A stretch of DNA of 64,000 bases, taken from Halostella litorea (GTDB taxonomy: Archaea; Halobacteriota; Halobacteria; Halobacteriales; Natronoarchaeaceae). A program made the position numbers and the translations under genes. Every line of letters starts with the position of its first letter. Positions within the stretch are counted from its first letter, which is position 1. The stretch covers positions 42,877 to 106,876 of the forward strand of contig NZ_SJER01000006.1 of NCBI RefSeq assembly GCF_004785955.1. The letters run 5' to 3'. Below the pieces are notes generated by a model. The model was not told the DNA's origin. It searched no databases and saw nothing but the letters and a program-made list of their open reading frames with translations. Positions 19,027 through 27,662 of the stretch are shown piece after piece.

Positions 19027-19102
19027 CATTCTATACATCCTCGACAGTTTGAAATACTCGGAATGTGAGGAAATTACGCGTGAACGCGAACGGCCCACAC
19101 CG

Positions 19103-19117
19103 TCTACACATTGTAGA
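19103..19117 (-). repeat. par-like box 4: exact TCTACACATTGTAGA
   Basis: TCTACA and TGTAGA arms flank a three-base CAT centre; the copy lies 88 bases before the parA ATG. The flanking left side CCACACCG repeats a CCACACC run seen near 18731. Confidence 0.55.
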
Positions 19118-19204
19118 TGGTCCGAACTCTCTGGAATGTGTGAGAAGTGTCGACGGTCCGGAGTTCGCGGACGGCGTGGCGCGCGTTCGCGGAGGTGGAC
19201 ACCC

Positions 19205-20029
19205 ATGGTAGACACGAACGCCGTGAGCGTCGCACTGCAGAAGGGCGGCGTCGGCAAGACGACGATAGCGATCAACCTGGCCGAACGGCTCGCCGCGCGC
19301 GGGCACGAGGTGTTGCTGGTCGACCTGGACCAGCAGGGCAACGCCACGGAGGGGGTCGGGCTGGCCGACGCCTACGAGGCCGAGACGCACCTCGGGCACC
19401 TGCTGGACGACGACGACCCGACGACGCTGGCCGACGTGGTCCGGGATGCGGGGCCGTTCGACCTCGTCCCGGCGAACGCCGACCTCGACGAGGTCGAGAA
19501 CACGATCCGAAGCAACACGTTCGGCGCGCTGTGGATCCGCAACGAGGTGGTCGAACCCGCCGTCGACGGGGACTACGACTACGTCGTCGTCGACTCGCCC
19601 CCGGACATGGGGCCGCTGTCGGACGCGTCGCTGATCGCCACCCAGAACGTCGTCGTGCCGATGCGCATGAGCGAGCAAAGCGCCAGCGGCTTCGAGCGGA
19701 TGTACGCCCAGCAGGTCGCGCCGATCCGCAAGGAGATGGAACTGGACGTCCTCGCGATCGTGCCGAACGCGCTGGAGGGCGACAACGAGGAGAAGCGCAT
19801 CATCGGCGACCTGGAGGACTCGCAGTTCGGCGACCTGCTCCCCGAGTTCGCGCGGTCGGACCACTTCGACGACCCGGACTCGCCGGGCCCGGGCATCCGC
19901 AAGCGCGTCGCGCTGAAGCGCGCCTGGCGCGACGGCGAACCGCTCGCCGCGTACGACCCGGACAGCGACATGCTGCCGCGGCTGGACCAACTCGCCGCCG
20001 TCGTCGAGGAAGGGACGACCGATGCCTGA
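19205..20029 (+). CDS. parA: ParA/MinD-family partition ATPase
   Basis: A 274-residue protein. The deviant Walker A QKGGVGKTT has the signature Lys13 and catalytic Lys18. VLLVDLDQQGNAT follows as A'-motif, and VVVDSPPDMGP near residue 128 is Walker B. It is a Soj/ParA-type ATPase that moves DNA-bound centromere complexes. It overlaps the next gene by eight bases (ATGCCTGA), so the pair is one translational unit. An array of inverted repeats precedes it. The in-frame codons upstream of 19205 run through the repeats and are not taken as coding. Confidence 0.88.
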   Translation: MVDTNAVSVALQKGGVGKTTIAINLAERLAARGHEVLLVDLDQQGNATEGVGLADAYEAETHLGHLLDDDDPTTLADVVRDAGPFDLVPANADLDEVENTIRSNTFGALWIRNEVVEPAVDGDYDYVVVDSPPDMGPLSDASLIATQNVVVPMRMSEQSASGFERMYAQQVAPIRKEMELDVLAIVPNALEGDNEEKRIIGDLEDSQFGDLLPEFARSDHFDDPDSPGPGIRKRVALKRAWRDGEPLAAYDPDSDMLPRLDQLAAVVEEGTTDA

Positions 20030-20432
20030 CGAGAACCGCTTCGCGGGGATCGGCGAGGCCGTCGAGGGCGACGACCCGGCGGCGGACGAGGCGACCCCGA
20101 CGGAGGCGGACGACGACCCCGTTGACGAGGGCGGCGACGCGCCCGCCGACGACTCGGACGGGGACTCCGGCGACGCCGGCCCGGACGAAGGCGGGCCGCC
20201 CGACACGACGCCGGCGTTCGCGTTCGACGACACCGTCCAGAAATCCGTGTACGTCCGCCCGGAGACGTTCGAGGAACTGGAGGACGCCGAGGCGCTGGTC
20301 GACGCGCAACTCCGGACCGACCACGACCTCCGGGACCTGACCCGCAGGGAGTTCTTCGACGCCGTGTTCCGGGAGGCCGCCGAGGACACCGACGCCCTCG
20401 TCGAGCGCGTCCGCCGGATGCGCGAGAAGTAG
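20022..20432 (+). CDS. Probable centromere-binding partner of ParA (RHH-like C-terminus)
   Basis: A 136-residue protein. The first 65 residues are a disordered acidic Asp/Pro/Gly stretch. The rest reads as a strand (TVQKSVYVRPE), a helix (TFEELEDAEALVDAQL) and a second helix (TRREFFDAVFREA), an order and size like a ribbon-helix-helix domain. Fusion of a charged tail to an RHH and overlap with parA fit a ParB-type adaptor that contacts both the centromere and ParA. No similarity to HTH-type ParB/Spo0J is seen. Function is inferred from context. Confidence 0.65.
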   Translation: MPDENRFAGIGEAVEGDDPAADEATPTEADDDPVDEGGDAPADDSDGDSGDAGPDEGGPPDTTPAFAFDDTVQKSVYVRPETFEELEDAEALVDAQLRTDHDLRDLTRREFFDAVFREAAEDTDALVERVRRMREK

Positions 20433-21275
20433 CTACTCGGTCAGCCGCCGGTACTGCTCGTCGGTGAGGTCGATCCCCGTGGCGGCGACGTTCTCCTCCA
20501 GGTGGCCGACGCTCGACGTGCCGGGGATGGGGAGGATCACCGGCGAGTGGTCGAGCAGCCACGCCAGCGCGACCTGCTGGGGCGTGGCGTCGTGGGCGTC
20601 CGCGACCGCCTCGACCGCCTCAGCCCGCTCGCCGAGGTCGCCCGCGCCCAGCGGGAACCACGGAATGAAGCCGATGCCGTCGGCCTCGCAGGCCTCCAGC
20701 ACCGCCTCGTCTTCGCGGTTCCCGACGTTGTACTCGTTTTGCACCGTGGCGACGTCGACCATCTCCTGTGCCTGGTCCAACTGTTCGACGCTCACGTTGC
20801 TGAGGCCGACGTGGCGGACCAGCCCCTCGTCCTGCAACTCCGCGAGCGCGGTCACGGAGTCCTCGAACGGCGTGTCCGGGTCGGGCCGGTGGAGCTGATA
20901 GAGGTCGATCTCGTCGGTCCGCAGCCGGTCGAGGCTACAGAGCACGGCGTTGCGGAGGTAGTCCGGGTCGCCGTGCGGGAGCCAGTCGCCGTCGGCGTTC
21001 CGGAGCAGGCCGCCCTTCGTCGCGACGAACACGTCGTCGCTGTCGCCGAGTGTCTCCCCGATCAGCCGCTCGCTGACGCCGGGGCCGTACGAGTCCGCGG
21101 TGTCGACCATGTCGACGCCGAGGTCGACCGCCCGCTCCAGTACCTCGCGGGCCTCGGCCTCGTCTGCGGGCGGGCCGATGATGTCCTCGCCGGTCAGGCG
21201 CATCGCGCCGTAGCCGAGGCGGTGTACCGCGTCCTCGCCGCCGATCTCGAACGTGTCGCTCTCGTTGTCGACCAT
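20433..21275 (-). CDS. Aldo/keto reductase
   Basis: A 280-residue oxidoreductase; catalytic Asp and Tyr are in MVDTADSYG, Lys in VATKGGL and His in LYQLHRPD. The end has IPGTSSVGHLEEN, the NADPH-binding motif of the YhdN/AKR11-13 group. Its stop codon abuts that of the parA partner (convergent, no gap). It shares the fold but not close sequence with the reductase at 10305. Substrate unknown. Confidence 0.9.
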   Translation of the reverse strand: MVDNESDTFEIGGEDAVHRLGYGAMRLTGEDIIGPPADEAEAREVLERAVDLGVDMVDTADSYGPGVSERLIGETLGDSDDVFVATKGGLLRNADGDWLPHGDPDYLRNAVLCSLDRLRTDEIDLYQLHRPDPDTPFEDSVTALAELQDEGLVRHVGLSNVSVEQLDQAQEMVDVATVQNEYNVGNREDEAVLEACEADGIGFIPWFPLGAGDLGERAEAVEAVADAHDATPQQVALAWLLDHSPVILPIPGTSSVGHLEENVAATGIDLTDEQYRRLTE

Positions 21276-21559
21276 GCCGATCGGATCGGCTCGGACGCGG
21301 AAATGGCTAGGACTAGCGGCAGCCGTCGCTGGCAACGGTCGGCCGGTCACCCCCGTGTTCGACGTTACTCGTGCTTACTGAGATAAGCACACGTATCTTC
21401 GAATTCGCCTATCCCCGGATAGAGAGCCGCTACCCACGCTTATCGAGTGTCTGGCAGGATATAAATCTTATTACGGTATATCGAAACCCGGTCAGGTCGG
21501 GCGGGCGTAGCTTTCGCCGCCCGGGCGAGGCGAACCCGGCGTTGCGTGCACGGGGTCGG
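21276..21559. promoter_or_regulatory. AT-rich intergenic region with dyads
   Basis: The region holds GTGCTTA-CTGAGA-TAAGCAC (21371-21390), a seven-base-arm dyad, then CTATCC-CC-GGATAG (21409-21422) and a TATATAAA-rich segment (about 21457-21482). It sits upstream of the aldo/keto reductase, whose promoter should be here. No gene is convincing in it. Confidence 0.4.
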
Positions 21560-22888
21560 TCAGTCGTCCGCGCTGGGTTCCTCGGTGCTGCTCGTCACGT
21601 ACGTGGTCGGGGCGTCGAGCAGGAACTCGTCGAGGAAGGCGGTCACGACGACGGCGCTCTGGACCGCGGCATATATCGGGAGCGTCAGCGCCGCGAGGTA
21701 CTCGCGGGGTGCGTGTGACCGGCCGGCAACGCGGTCGACGCCGAACACGAGCGCCGCGGTGACCGGCACCGCGACGGCGGGCGACAGCCGCAGGGCGGCG
21801 GCGACCGGCCGCTGTGACGGCGGCGGGGCCGCGACCAGCACCGCCGGCAACGAGAGGGCAAGCAGCGGCGCGAGCAGCGCGTAGCCGAACGTGAACGCGG
21901 CGTCGAGTTTCGCGACCGGCGACACCCACGGGGAGCGCAGCAAGGCGACCGCGTGCCGCCGGGCGACCTGGAACACGCCCCGCGCCCAGCGTTTGCGCTG
22001 GGCGAGCAGCGCGCCGAGCGACGCCGGGTTCCGCTCGTACGTCACGACGCCGGGGTCGACGCGCACGCCGAACCCCGCCTCGTGGACGCGACACGCCATC
22101 TCGATGTCCTCGGTCAGCACCGACTCGTCGAACGAGCCGACGTCGTCGAGCAGGTCGGCGCGGAAGACGACCTGCCCGCCGGTGAAGAGGGTGAGCCCGC
22201 CGGCCACCTCGCGGGCGTAGAACTCCGCGCGTTCGAGGAGGTGGCGCTCGACCGTCGCGTGGAGGGCGACGAGGGAGTCGCCGGGGTTGGTGCCGTAACA
22301 GCGCCCCTTCACGCAGCGGACGTCGTCGTCCCGGAACCACCGCACTGCGCGGCGGAGGAACCGCTCGTCGGGGCGCTGGTTCGCGTCGATGCTGGCGATC
22401 ACGTCGCCGCTCGCCCGGGCGACCGCGTCGTTGACGGCGGCCGCCTTCCCCGCGGGGGAGCCGTCCCGGCGGACGGCGGTGACGCGGTCGTCCTCGCGGG
22501 CCGCCGCCTCGGCGACCGCAGCGGTCCCGTCGGTCGACGCCGACTCGTAGCAGACGACGACCTCGAACGAGGGGTAGTCGAGCGCGCGGCACGCCGCGAG
22601 CGTCGCCCCGAGCACGTCGGCCTCGTTGTACGCCACGACGACGACGCTGACGCTCGGCCACTTGGCCGGTGGCGGCGGCGGGGACGGCGACCGGAGGGCG
22701 AGCAGTCCGTCCCCGACGATGCGCGCGGCGGCCCCGGCGGCCAGCGCCGTCCAGGCGACGGTCAGCGCGGCGGCGACCGGGGGGAGCCGGACCGCCGCGA
22801 CGGCCAGCGCCGCGGCCGCGCCGCCCGCGACCACGGCGTACGTCGCCGTCGGTCCCGAGTCGGCCGCCGACGGCGTCTCCACGTCCAT
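21560..22888 (-). CDS. Membrane-anchored family 2 glycosyltransferase
   Basis: A 442-residue protein. Two N-terminal hydrophobic segments precede the GT-A domain (VSVVVVAYNEADVLGATLAA at about residue 80). The usual DAD is DAN (SIDANQRP), the acid-base region is TEDIEMACR and the Q-x-x-R-W motif is QRKRWARG. Three or more C-terminal hydrophobic helices follow (LLAPLLALSLPAVLVA, LPIYAAVQSAVVVTAFL). This is the processive or membrane GT2 layout of cellulose/hyaluronan-synthase-like enzymes. The donor sugar is unknown. It precedes the main polysaccharide island by 16 kb. Confidence 0.85.
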   Translation of the reverse strand: MDVETPSAADSGPTATYAVVAGGAAAALAVAAVRLPPVAAALTVAWTALAAGAAARIVGDGLLALRSPSPPPPPAKWPSVSVVVVAYNEADVLGATLAACRALDYPSFEVVVCYESASTDGTAAVAEAAAREDDRVTAVRRDGSPAGKAAAVNDAVARASGDVIASIDANQRPDERFLRRAVRWFRDDDVRCVKGRCYGTNPGDSLVALHATVERHLLERAEFYAREVAGGLTLFTGGQVVFRADLLDDVGSFDESVLTEDIEMACRVHEAGFGVRVDPGVVTYERNPASLGALLAQRKRWARGVFQVARRHAVALLRSPWVSPVAKLDAAFTFGYALLAPLLALSLPAVLVAAPPPSQRPVAAALRLSPAVAVPVTAALVFGVDRVAGRSHAPREYLAALTLPIYAAVQSAVVVTAFLDEFLLDAPTTYVTSSTEEPSADD

Positions 22889-22994
22889 ACGTCCGCGACG
22901 ACGCCGCTGCGGAAAACCGTGGGGTCGACCGGATCCGGTCGGGGGAGGGTCCGCGTCGTTCGGTCCCCGGGCGGGGCGACCGGGAACTGGGGGG

Positions 22995-23300
22995 TTATCC
23001 CTGCGAGACGGGGGAGGCCGAGGGCTCGGAGGCGGCCGCCTCCGCGCCGCCGGCGACGACGACGCGGCCGTCGTGGTGGACGGTCACGTCACAGCCCGCA
23101 AGCGAGAAGCCGATCTGCCCCTCGAAGCTCTCGGCGTCGAGGATCCGCTGTAGCGCGTCCGGGTCGACGCTGTCGTACAGCGGGGCGTCGAGGTCGAGCG
23201 GGTCGACGCCCTTCGCCTCGGCGACGGCCCAGACGACGGTCTCGGTGATCGATTCGTTTCGCACACTGCGTTCGACGGAAGCCGACGGGTACACGCTCAT
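22995..23300 (-). CDS. Stand-alone HalOD1 output-domain protein
   Basis: A 101-residue protein matching the haloarchaeal output domain 1 (HalOD1): ETVVWAVAEAKGVDPLDLDAPLYDSVDPDAL, then a beta-rich C-terminal half with GFSLAGCDVTVHHDGRVVV. HalOD1 usually sits at the ends of signalling proteins; here it is alone. Function likely regulatory but unproven. Confidence 0.75.
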   Translation of the reverse strand: MSVYPSASVERSVRNESITETVVWAVAEAKGVDPLDLDAPLYDSVDPDALQRILDAESFEGQIGFSLAGCDVTVHHDGRVVVAGGAEAAASEPSASPVSQG

Positions 23301-23447
23301 CAGTACTCCCCGTTACGCGGCCGCCGGCTTGTGTCACGTGGCTACAGACATACCGTGGCTCGCGAGCAGGGGGCTATATGTATACCCATCACGGCGGAAA
23401 AACGGGGTCGGGCGACGGGCTGCCGGGCCGTGCGTCGCCGGCCGCGT

Positions 23448-23579
23448 TCAGACGCTGGCGATCGGCGACTCCCCGCAGGCGATACAGACGTACTCGTCGC
23501 CCGTCGTCTCGACGACGGGTGCGTTACACTTGACACACTTCATGCGCGCGCTCCGCGCCGCGCGTGGGTAGCGTCCCAT
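23448..23579 (-). CDS. Very small zinc-ribbon protein
   Basis: A 43-residue gene. It carries CVKC (after MK) and CIAC 18 residues later, so four Cys ligands of a zinc ribbon. An inner ATG at 23543 would give 31 residues beginning MKCVKC. Small CxxC proteins of this kind are common and conserved in haloarchaea. Function unknown. Confidence 0.65.
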   Translation of the reverse strand: MGRYPRAARSARMKCVKCNAPVVETTGDEYVCIACGESPIASV

Positions 23580-23819
23580 GGTCGGTCTGTCACTCCCGAG
23601 AGGGTAAAGCAACCCGACCGTTGCCGGCGGTTCGCGGTCGTTGCGTTCGATAGGCGGCCCCTTCGGAACGGGCGCGCCGACGCCACTTGGCGCGTGCCGG
23701 GGACAAGCCCCTCCTACGCGGCGGTGAAGCCGTTCCTACCGCCGCCGTCGAACGGTCCGTGCGAAGTCCGCCCGTGCCGGCCGAAACACGTTAGCACGCC
23801 CGCGTTGTGAGCGGCGGCT

Positions 23820-24644
23820 ATGGACGACGCGACACCGCCGACCCTCACCGACGACGACGTCGAAGTCCTGCGGGCGCTGGCCGACGGGGCCGCGGAGCCG
23901 CCGGCGGTCGCCGAGGCCGCCGGCGTCGGGGACGCGACCGCACGGCTCGACGCGCTGGCCGACGCCGGACTCGTCCGGGCGGCGGCCGACGGCTATCGGC
24001 TCACCGACAGCGGGGAGCGGCTGCTCGCGTCCCCGGGCGACGGCTCCGCGGACGCGAGCATGGACGCGCCGCCGGCGGTCGAGGCGGCGCTCGACGACAT
24101 GGACCTGCGGCCGGACCAGGCCGACGCCGTGGCGAACGCGTACGCGTTCCTCCGCCACTGGGGCGATGCGAGCCGCGTCGAGGTCGTCGACGCCGTGTTC
24201 AGCGAGCACCCGCTCGGCTACGCCGACGCGGACGACTGGTGGGACGGGGCGGTCCGGGACGCGCTCGCCGCGCTCCCCGGGATCGAGCGGGACGGCGACG
24301 ACTGGACGCACGCTGGCGGGGGCGCGGTCGACGAGTCGGGCGACGGCCGGCGGCCGTCGGCGTCGGCCGGCGGACCGCCGTTCGGCAGCGTCAAGCACGC
24401 CCTGGAGGCCCTCGACGTCGACGACCGCCAGCGGGCGGCCGTCACCGCGGCGTTCGAACTGCTCCGGTCGCGGGGCGGCGCGACGACGCAGGACCTGCAG
24501 GAGCGCGCCCACGACGCGGTGACCGTCGAGGCGTCGGCCGGCACCTGGTGGCGCGACGGCGTCGCGCCGGTGCTCGAACGGCTCCCCGGCGTCGAGCGCG
24601 GCGAGGACGGGCGCTGGCGGTACGTCGGCGACCGGGTCGACTAG
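23820..24644 (+). CDS. Winged-helix protein with two internal repeats
   Basis: A 274-residue protein. Residues 8-75 form a winged helix (VEVLRALADGAAEPPAVAEA, then DALADAGLVRAAADGYRLTD). Two homologous units of about 70 residues follow (around 85-165 and 190-270), each with a helical AVANAYAFLRHWG or AVTAAFELLRSRGG segment and ending DWWDGAVRDALAALPGIERD or TWWRDGVAPVLERLPGVERG. The architecture suggests internal duplication of a second wHTH-like module. Role probably transcriptional; unassigned. Confidence 0.75.
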   Translation: MDDATPPTLTDDDVEVLRALADGAAEPPAVAEAAGVGDATARLDALADAGLVRAAADGYRLTDSGERLLASPGDGSADASMDAPPAVEAALDDMDLRPDQADAVANAYAFLRHWGDASRVEVVDAVFSEHPLGYADADDWWDGAVRDALAALPGIERDGDDWTHAGGGAVDESGDGRRPSASAGGPPFGSVKHALEALDVDDRQRAAVTAAFELLRSRGGATTQDLQERAHDAVTVEASAGTWWRDGVAPVLERLPGVERGEDGRWRYVGDRVD

Positions 24645-24676
24645 CGTCGTTCCCGTCGCTCGTGCGTCCCGCGCGG

Positions 24677-25048
24677 TCACTCCGGCGGCCGCCCGGTCGA
24701 CTCGTCGTCCAGGTCCGACAGCGCGCGCTCGTCGTTGTACTCCTCGGGGCCCGCCGCCTCGCCGGTCAGTTCGTTGAAGATCGCCTCGCGGGCCTCGTCG
24801 GCCGAGCCGAAGCGCTCGTCGACGAGTCGGTCGAGGGCGTCGCCGACGGTCTCGGTCTCGTTGGCGAGGTCCACCTCGCGGTCGCCGTACTCCGCGGCGA
24901 GTTCCTCGCTCGTCGCGGGGTACTTGTGCTCGTCGAGGAACGCCGCACCCTCGTCGGCCGACATCCGCTCGACGCTTTTGGCCCGCTCGCGGCGGCGCTT
25001 CCCCGCGCGCTCGCTCACGTCCTCCGCGTCCGGCTGGTCGTCGGGCAT
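24677..25048 (-). CDS. DUF5789-like conserved haloarchaeal protein
   Basis: A 123-residue acidic, helical protein. It has ERMSADEGAAFLDEHKYPATSEELAAEYGDREVDL, then ETVGDALDRLVDERFGSADEAREAIFNEL, a pattern shared by a haloarchaea-only family called DUF5789. It diverges from nuoB. Function unknown. Confidence 0.7.
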   Translation of the reverse strand: MPDDQPDAEDVSERAGKRRRERAKSVERMSADEGAAFLDEHKYPATSEELAAEYGDREVDLANETETVGDALDRLVDERFGSADEAREAIFNELTGEAAGPEEYNDERALSDLDDESTGRPPE

Positions 25049-25202
25049 GGGCGGACGTACCGCCGTGAGGCAGAAAAGCCTGGGTTCCGGTTGGTTGCCA
25101 ACTACTCCGGGCGATGCGGGGCCGCCCGGTATCACTGGCGTGACAATGCCTAACATACTTCCCCCTCTCTCCCCTACGCCACGGCACCCCTGGGTGGGGA
25201 CA

Positions 25203-25901
25203 ATGAGTGATTCCGAGGAGCAATCCGTGGAGCGACGGGCGGCGGGTCGAGGCGCACAGACGGAGGGCGGGAGCCGGCTGGGGAACCGGTTTAACTCCCG
25301 GCTTCGCGAGGCGTTCGGCGCGTCCCCGTTCATCCTCACGAAGTTCGACAAGTTCATGAACTGGGTGCGGGGGTCGTCGATGTTCATGCTGCAGTTCGGC
25401 ATCGCCTGCTGCAGCCTGGAGATGATGCACTCCTACTCGACGAAACACGACCTGGACCGGTTCGGGTCGGGCGTCCCGCGCGCCTCGCCGCGCCAGGCCG
25501 ACGTAATCATCGTGCCGGGCACTATCGTCTCGAAGTTCGCGCCGCGGATGAAACGCGTCTACGACCAGATGCCCGAGCCGAAGTTCGTCGTCGGCATGGG
25601 CAACTGCACCGCGTCCGGCGGCCCGTTCCAGAAGGGGTACAACGTCGTGAAGGGGGCCGAGGAGGTCATTCCGGTGGACATCCAGATACCGGGCTGTCCG
25701 CCCCGTCCCTCGGCGCTGATCTACGGCATCGCCAAACTGCAGGAGCGGATCGCCAACGGCGAGTCGAGCCCGGTCGTGGTGAAGCCGTACGAACTGGAGC
25801 GGTTCGGCGACCTGGAGCGCGACGAGGTCGTCGACGAACTGGCAAAGGAGATAGACGAGGAGACGCTGGTCATGCGGTACAACTGGGTGGATTCGCCGTG
25901 A
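25203..25901 (+). CDS. nuoB: NADH-quinone oxidoreductase (complex I) subunit B
   Basis: A 232-residue protein. The N2 cluster ligands are intact: CC in IACCSLEMM, Cys in GNCTASGG and Cys in IPGCPPRP. About 30 extra N-terminal residues precede the conserved core (SPFILTKFDKFMNWVRG), as is usual in haloarchaea. NuoB carries electrons from the peripheral arm to quinone. Its stop overlaps the GTG of nuoCD (GTGA), but no nuoA lies upstream. Confidence 0.93.
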   Translation: MSDSEEQSVERRAAGRGAQTEGGSRLGNRFNSRLREAFGASPFILTKFDKFMNWVRGSSMFMLQFGIACCSLEMMHSYSTKHDLDRFGSGVPRASPRQADVIIVPGTIVSKFAPRMKRVYDQMPEPKFVVGMGNCTASGGPFQKGYNVVKGAEEVIPVDIQIPGCPPRPSALIYGIAKLQERIANGESSPVVVKPYELERFGDLERDEVVDELAKEIDEETLVMRYNWVDSP

Positions 25902-27568
25902 GCACGCCGGAGGAGTCCGAACGGGGGGCGGCGCGGCCCGCGGAGCAGGGCGTCGACTACGACGCGCTCGCCGACCTGCTCGGCGACCGCGTGATCGGCC
26001 GGGAGACACACAGCAACGCCGAGGCGTTCGAGATCCGGCCGGACGCGGTCCAGGACGTGCTCGAACTGCTCCGGCGCGAGGCGGGGTTCGACCACCTCTC
26101 CTGTCTCACCGCCCAGGAGTACGAGGACCGCTACGAGTCGATCTACCACCTGCGGAAGTACGACGACCCGACCCAGGAGGTGGGGGTCGTCGTGCCGACG
26201 CCGCGGGACGAACCGGTCAGCGAGTCGGCCGAGCCGGTGTTCCGCACCGCGGACTGGCACGAGCGGGAGGCGTACGACCTCGTCGGCATCGAGTACGAGG
26301 ACCACCCCGACCTGCGGCGCATCCTGCTGCCCGAGACGTGGACCGGGCACCCGCTCTCGCGGGACTACGACCAGGACCAGCCGCAGGTGGTCACGCTGGA
26401 GGCACATCGGAACCCGCTGTCCGAGGACCACCGGGACGCCGAGTCCGATACGATGATGCTGAACATCGGGCCGCACCACCCCGCAACGCACGGCGTCCTC
26501 CACCTCGAAACCGTCCTCGACGGCGAGCAGGTACTCGACGTGGAGCCGGACGTCGGCTACCTCCACCGCTGCGAGGAGCAGATGGCCCAGCACGGCACCT
26601 ACCGCCACGAGATCATGCCGTACCCCGACCGCTGGGACTACTCCTCGCACTACCCGAACGAGCACGCGTACGCGCGGGCGATCGAGGACCTGGCCGACCT
26701 GGAGGTGCCGGAGTACGCGCAGGTGCTGCGGACGATGACCTCGGAGCTCGGCCGGATCCTCGGCCACATGCTCGCGGTCGGCACGTTCTGTCTCGACATC
26801 TACGGCGACTTCACGGCCATCTTCATGTACTCGATGACCGAGCGCGACCGCGTGTTCGACGTCTGCGAGGACCTCTCCGGCGCGCGGATGATGCCGAACT
26901 ACTTCCGGGTCGGCGGCGTCGCGTGGGACCTGCCCGAGCCGCGCGGGGAGTGGCTGGAGAAGGTCCGGGGGTACCTCGACGGCCTGCCGGGCCGGCTGGA
27001 GGAACTCCACGACCTCATCTCCGGCAACGAGATACTCCAGGAGCGGACGGTCGACGTCGGCGTCATCGAGCCCGAGGTGGCGAAGGAGTACGGCTGTACC
27101 GGGCCGGTCTTGCGGGCGTCGGGCGTCGACTACGACATCCGGCGGGACGACCCGTACAGCTACTACCCGGAGCTCGACTGGAACGTCGTCACGCGGGACG
27201 GGAAGGACAACTACGCGCGGACGCTGGTCCGGCTGGAGGAGATAGAGGAGTCGGCCCGGATCATCGACCAGTGTGTCGACCTGCTCGAAAACTGGCCCGA
27301 GGACGAGCGCACGATCCAGAGCAACGTCCCGCGGACGCTCCGCCCGCCGGCCGGGACGGAGACGTATAGGACCGTCGAGGCGGCGAAGGGCGAACTCGGC
27401 ATCTACATGCGGAGCGACGGCACCGACGAACCGGCGCGGTTCAAGATCCGCAGCCCGGACTACCACAACCTCCACGCGCTCCCGGAGATGGCCGAGGGCG
27501 AGTACGTCGCCGACCTGGTCGCGGCGCTCGGGAGCCTCGACATCGTCCTCGGGAGCGTCGACCGCTGA
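25898..27568 (+). CDS. nuoCD: Fused NADH-quinone oxidoreductase subunit C/D
   Basis: A 556-residue fusion. Residues about 1-175 are NuoC (WHEREAYDLVGIEYEDHPDLRRILLP) and the rest is NuoD, with IGPHHPATHG, YLHRCEEQMAQHGTYRHEIMPYPDRW (quinone-site His and Tyr region) and SELGRILGHML. Fusion of C and D is typical of haloarchaea. The GTG start follows the overlap with nuoB. It is expected to lead into nuoH-nuoI, but the next gene is a convergent Gln-rich ORF. Confidence 0.93.
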   Translation: MSTPEESERGAARPAEQGVDYDALADLLGDRVIGRETHSNAEAFEIRPDAVQDVLELLRREAGFDHLSCLTAQEYEDRYESIYHLRKYDDPTQEVGVVVPTPRDEPVSESAEPVFRTADWHEREAYDLVGIEYEDHPDLRRILLPETWTGHPLSRDYDQDQPQVVTLEAHRNPLSEDHRDAESDTMMLNIGPHHPATHGVLHLETVLDGEQVLDVEPDVGYLHRCEEQMAQHGTYRHEIMPYPDRWDYSSHYPNEHAYARAIEDLADLEVPEYAQVLRTMTSELGRILGHMLAVGTFCLDIYGDFTAIFMYSMTERDRVFDVCEDLSGARMMPNYFRVGGVAWDLPEPRGEWLEKVRGYLDGLPGRLEELHDLISGNEILQERTVDVGVIEPEVAKEYGCTGPVLRASGVDYDIRRDDPYSYYPELDWNVVTRDGKDNYARTLVRLEEIEESARIIDQCVDLLENWPEDERTIQSNVPRTLRPPAGTETYRTVEAAKGELGIYMRSDGTDEPARFKIRSPDYHNLHALPEMAEGEYVADLVAALGSLDIVLGSVDR

Positions 27569-27662
27569 GGCCGTCGCTGGCCGGCCTGTCGGCGGCGAAA
27601 AGAAGCGGACACGGTCCAGGCGTCCGGTTAGTCGGGTCGGCTGCGGTTCCGCTGCCGGCGGG

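Larger units (their letters stand above)
18792..19142 (+). repeat. GGAATGTG direct repeats (three copies)
   Basis: GGAATGTGTG occurs at 18792-18801 and 19133-19142, and GGAATGTGAG at 19060-19069. The outer two are each followed by a GTGTCG at similar spacing. They interleave with the TCTACA boxes. Confidence 0.5.
18635..19204. repeat. AT-rich repeat array upstream of parA (candidate centromere)
   Basis: This 570-base region has clearly lower GC than its surroundings between about 18760 and 19130. It contains a TCTACA-ATG-TGTAGA-like palindromic element in several copies, an 18-base perfect palindrome at 18913-18930, the dyad TGTAGAA-A-TTCTACA at 19003-19017, and a second element GGAATGTG[TA]G at three places. 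Clustering right before parA is the layout of plasmid partition sites, where the centromere-binding protein assembles. No ORF looks real in it. Confidence 0.6.

Noticed and set aside
18765..19155. Repeat array considered as a CRISPR or integron
   Set aside because: The repeats are short palindromes at irregular spacing, with no regular spacer length and no cas or integrase gene.
18953..19204. In-frame upstream extension of parA
   Set aside because: It runs through the repeats and has no family N-terminus; the ATG at 19205 gives the normal ParA start.
25049..25202. Search for a nuoA remnant before nuoB
   Set aside because: No membrane-helix coding segment or NuoA motif is visible in this short gap.
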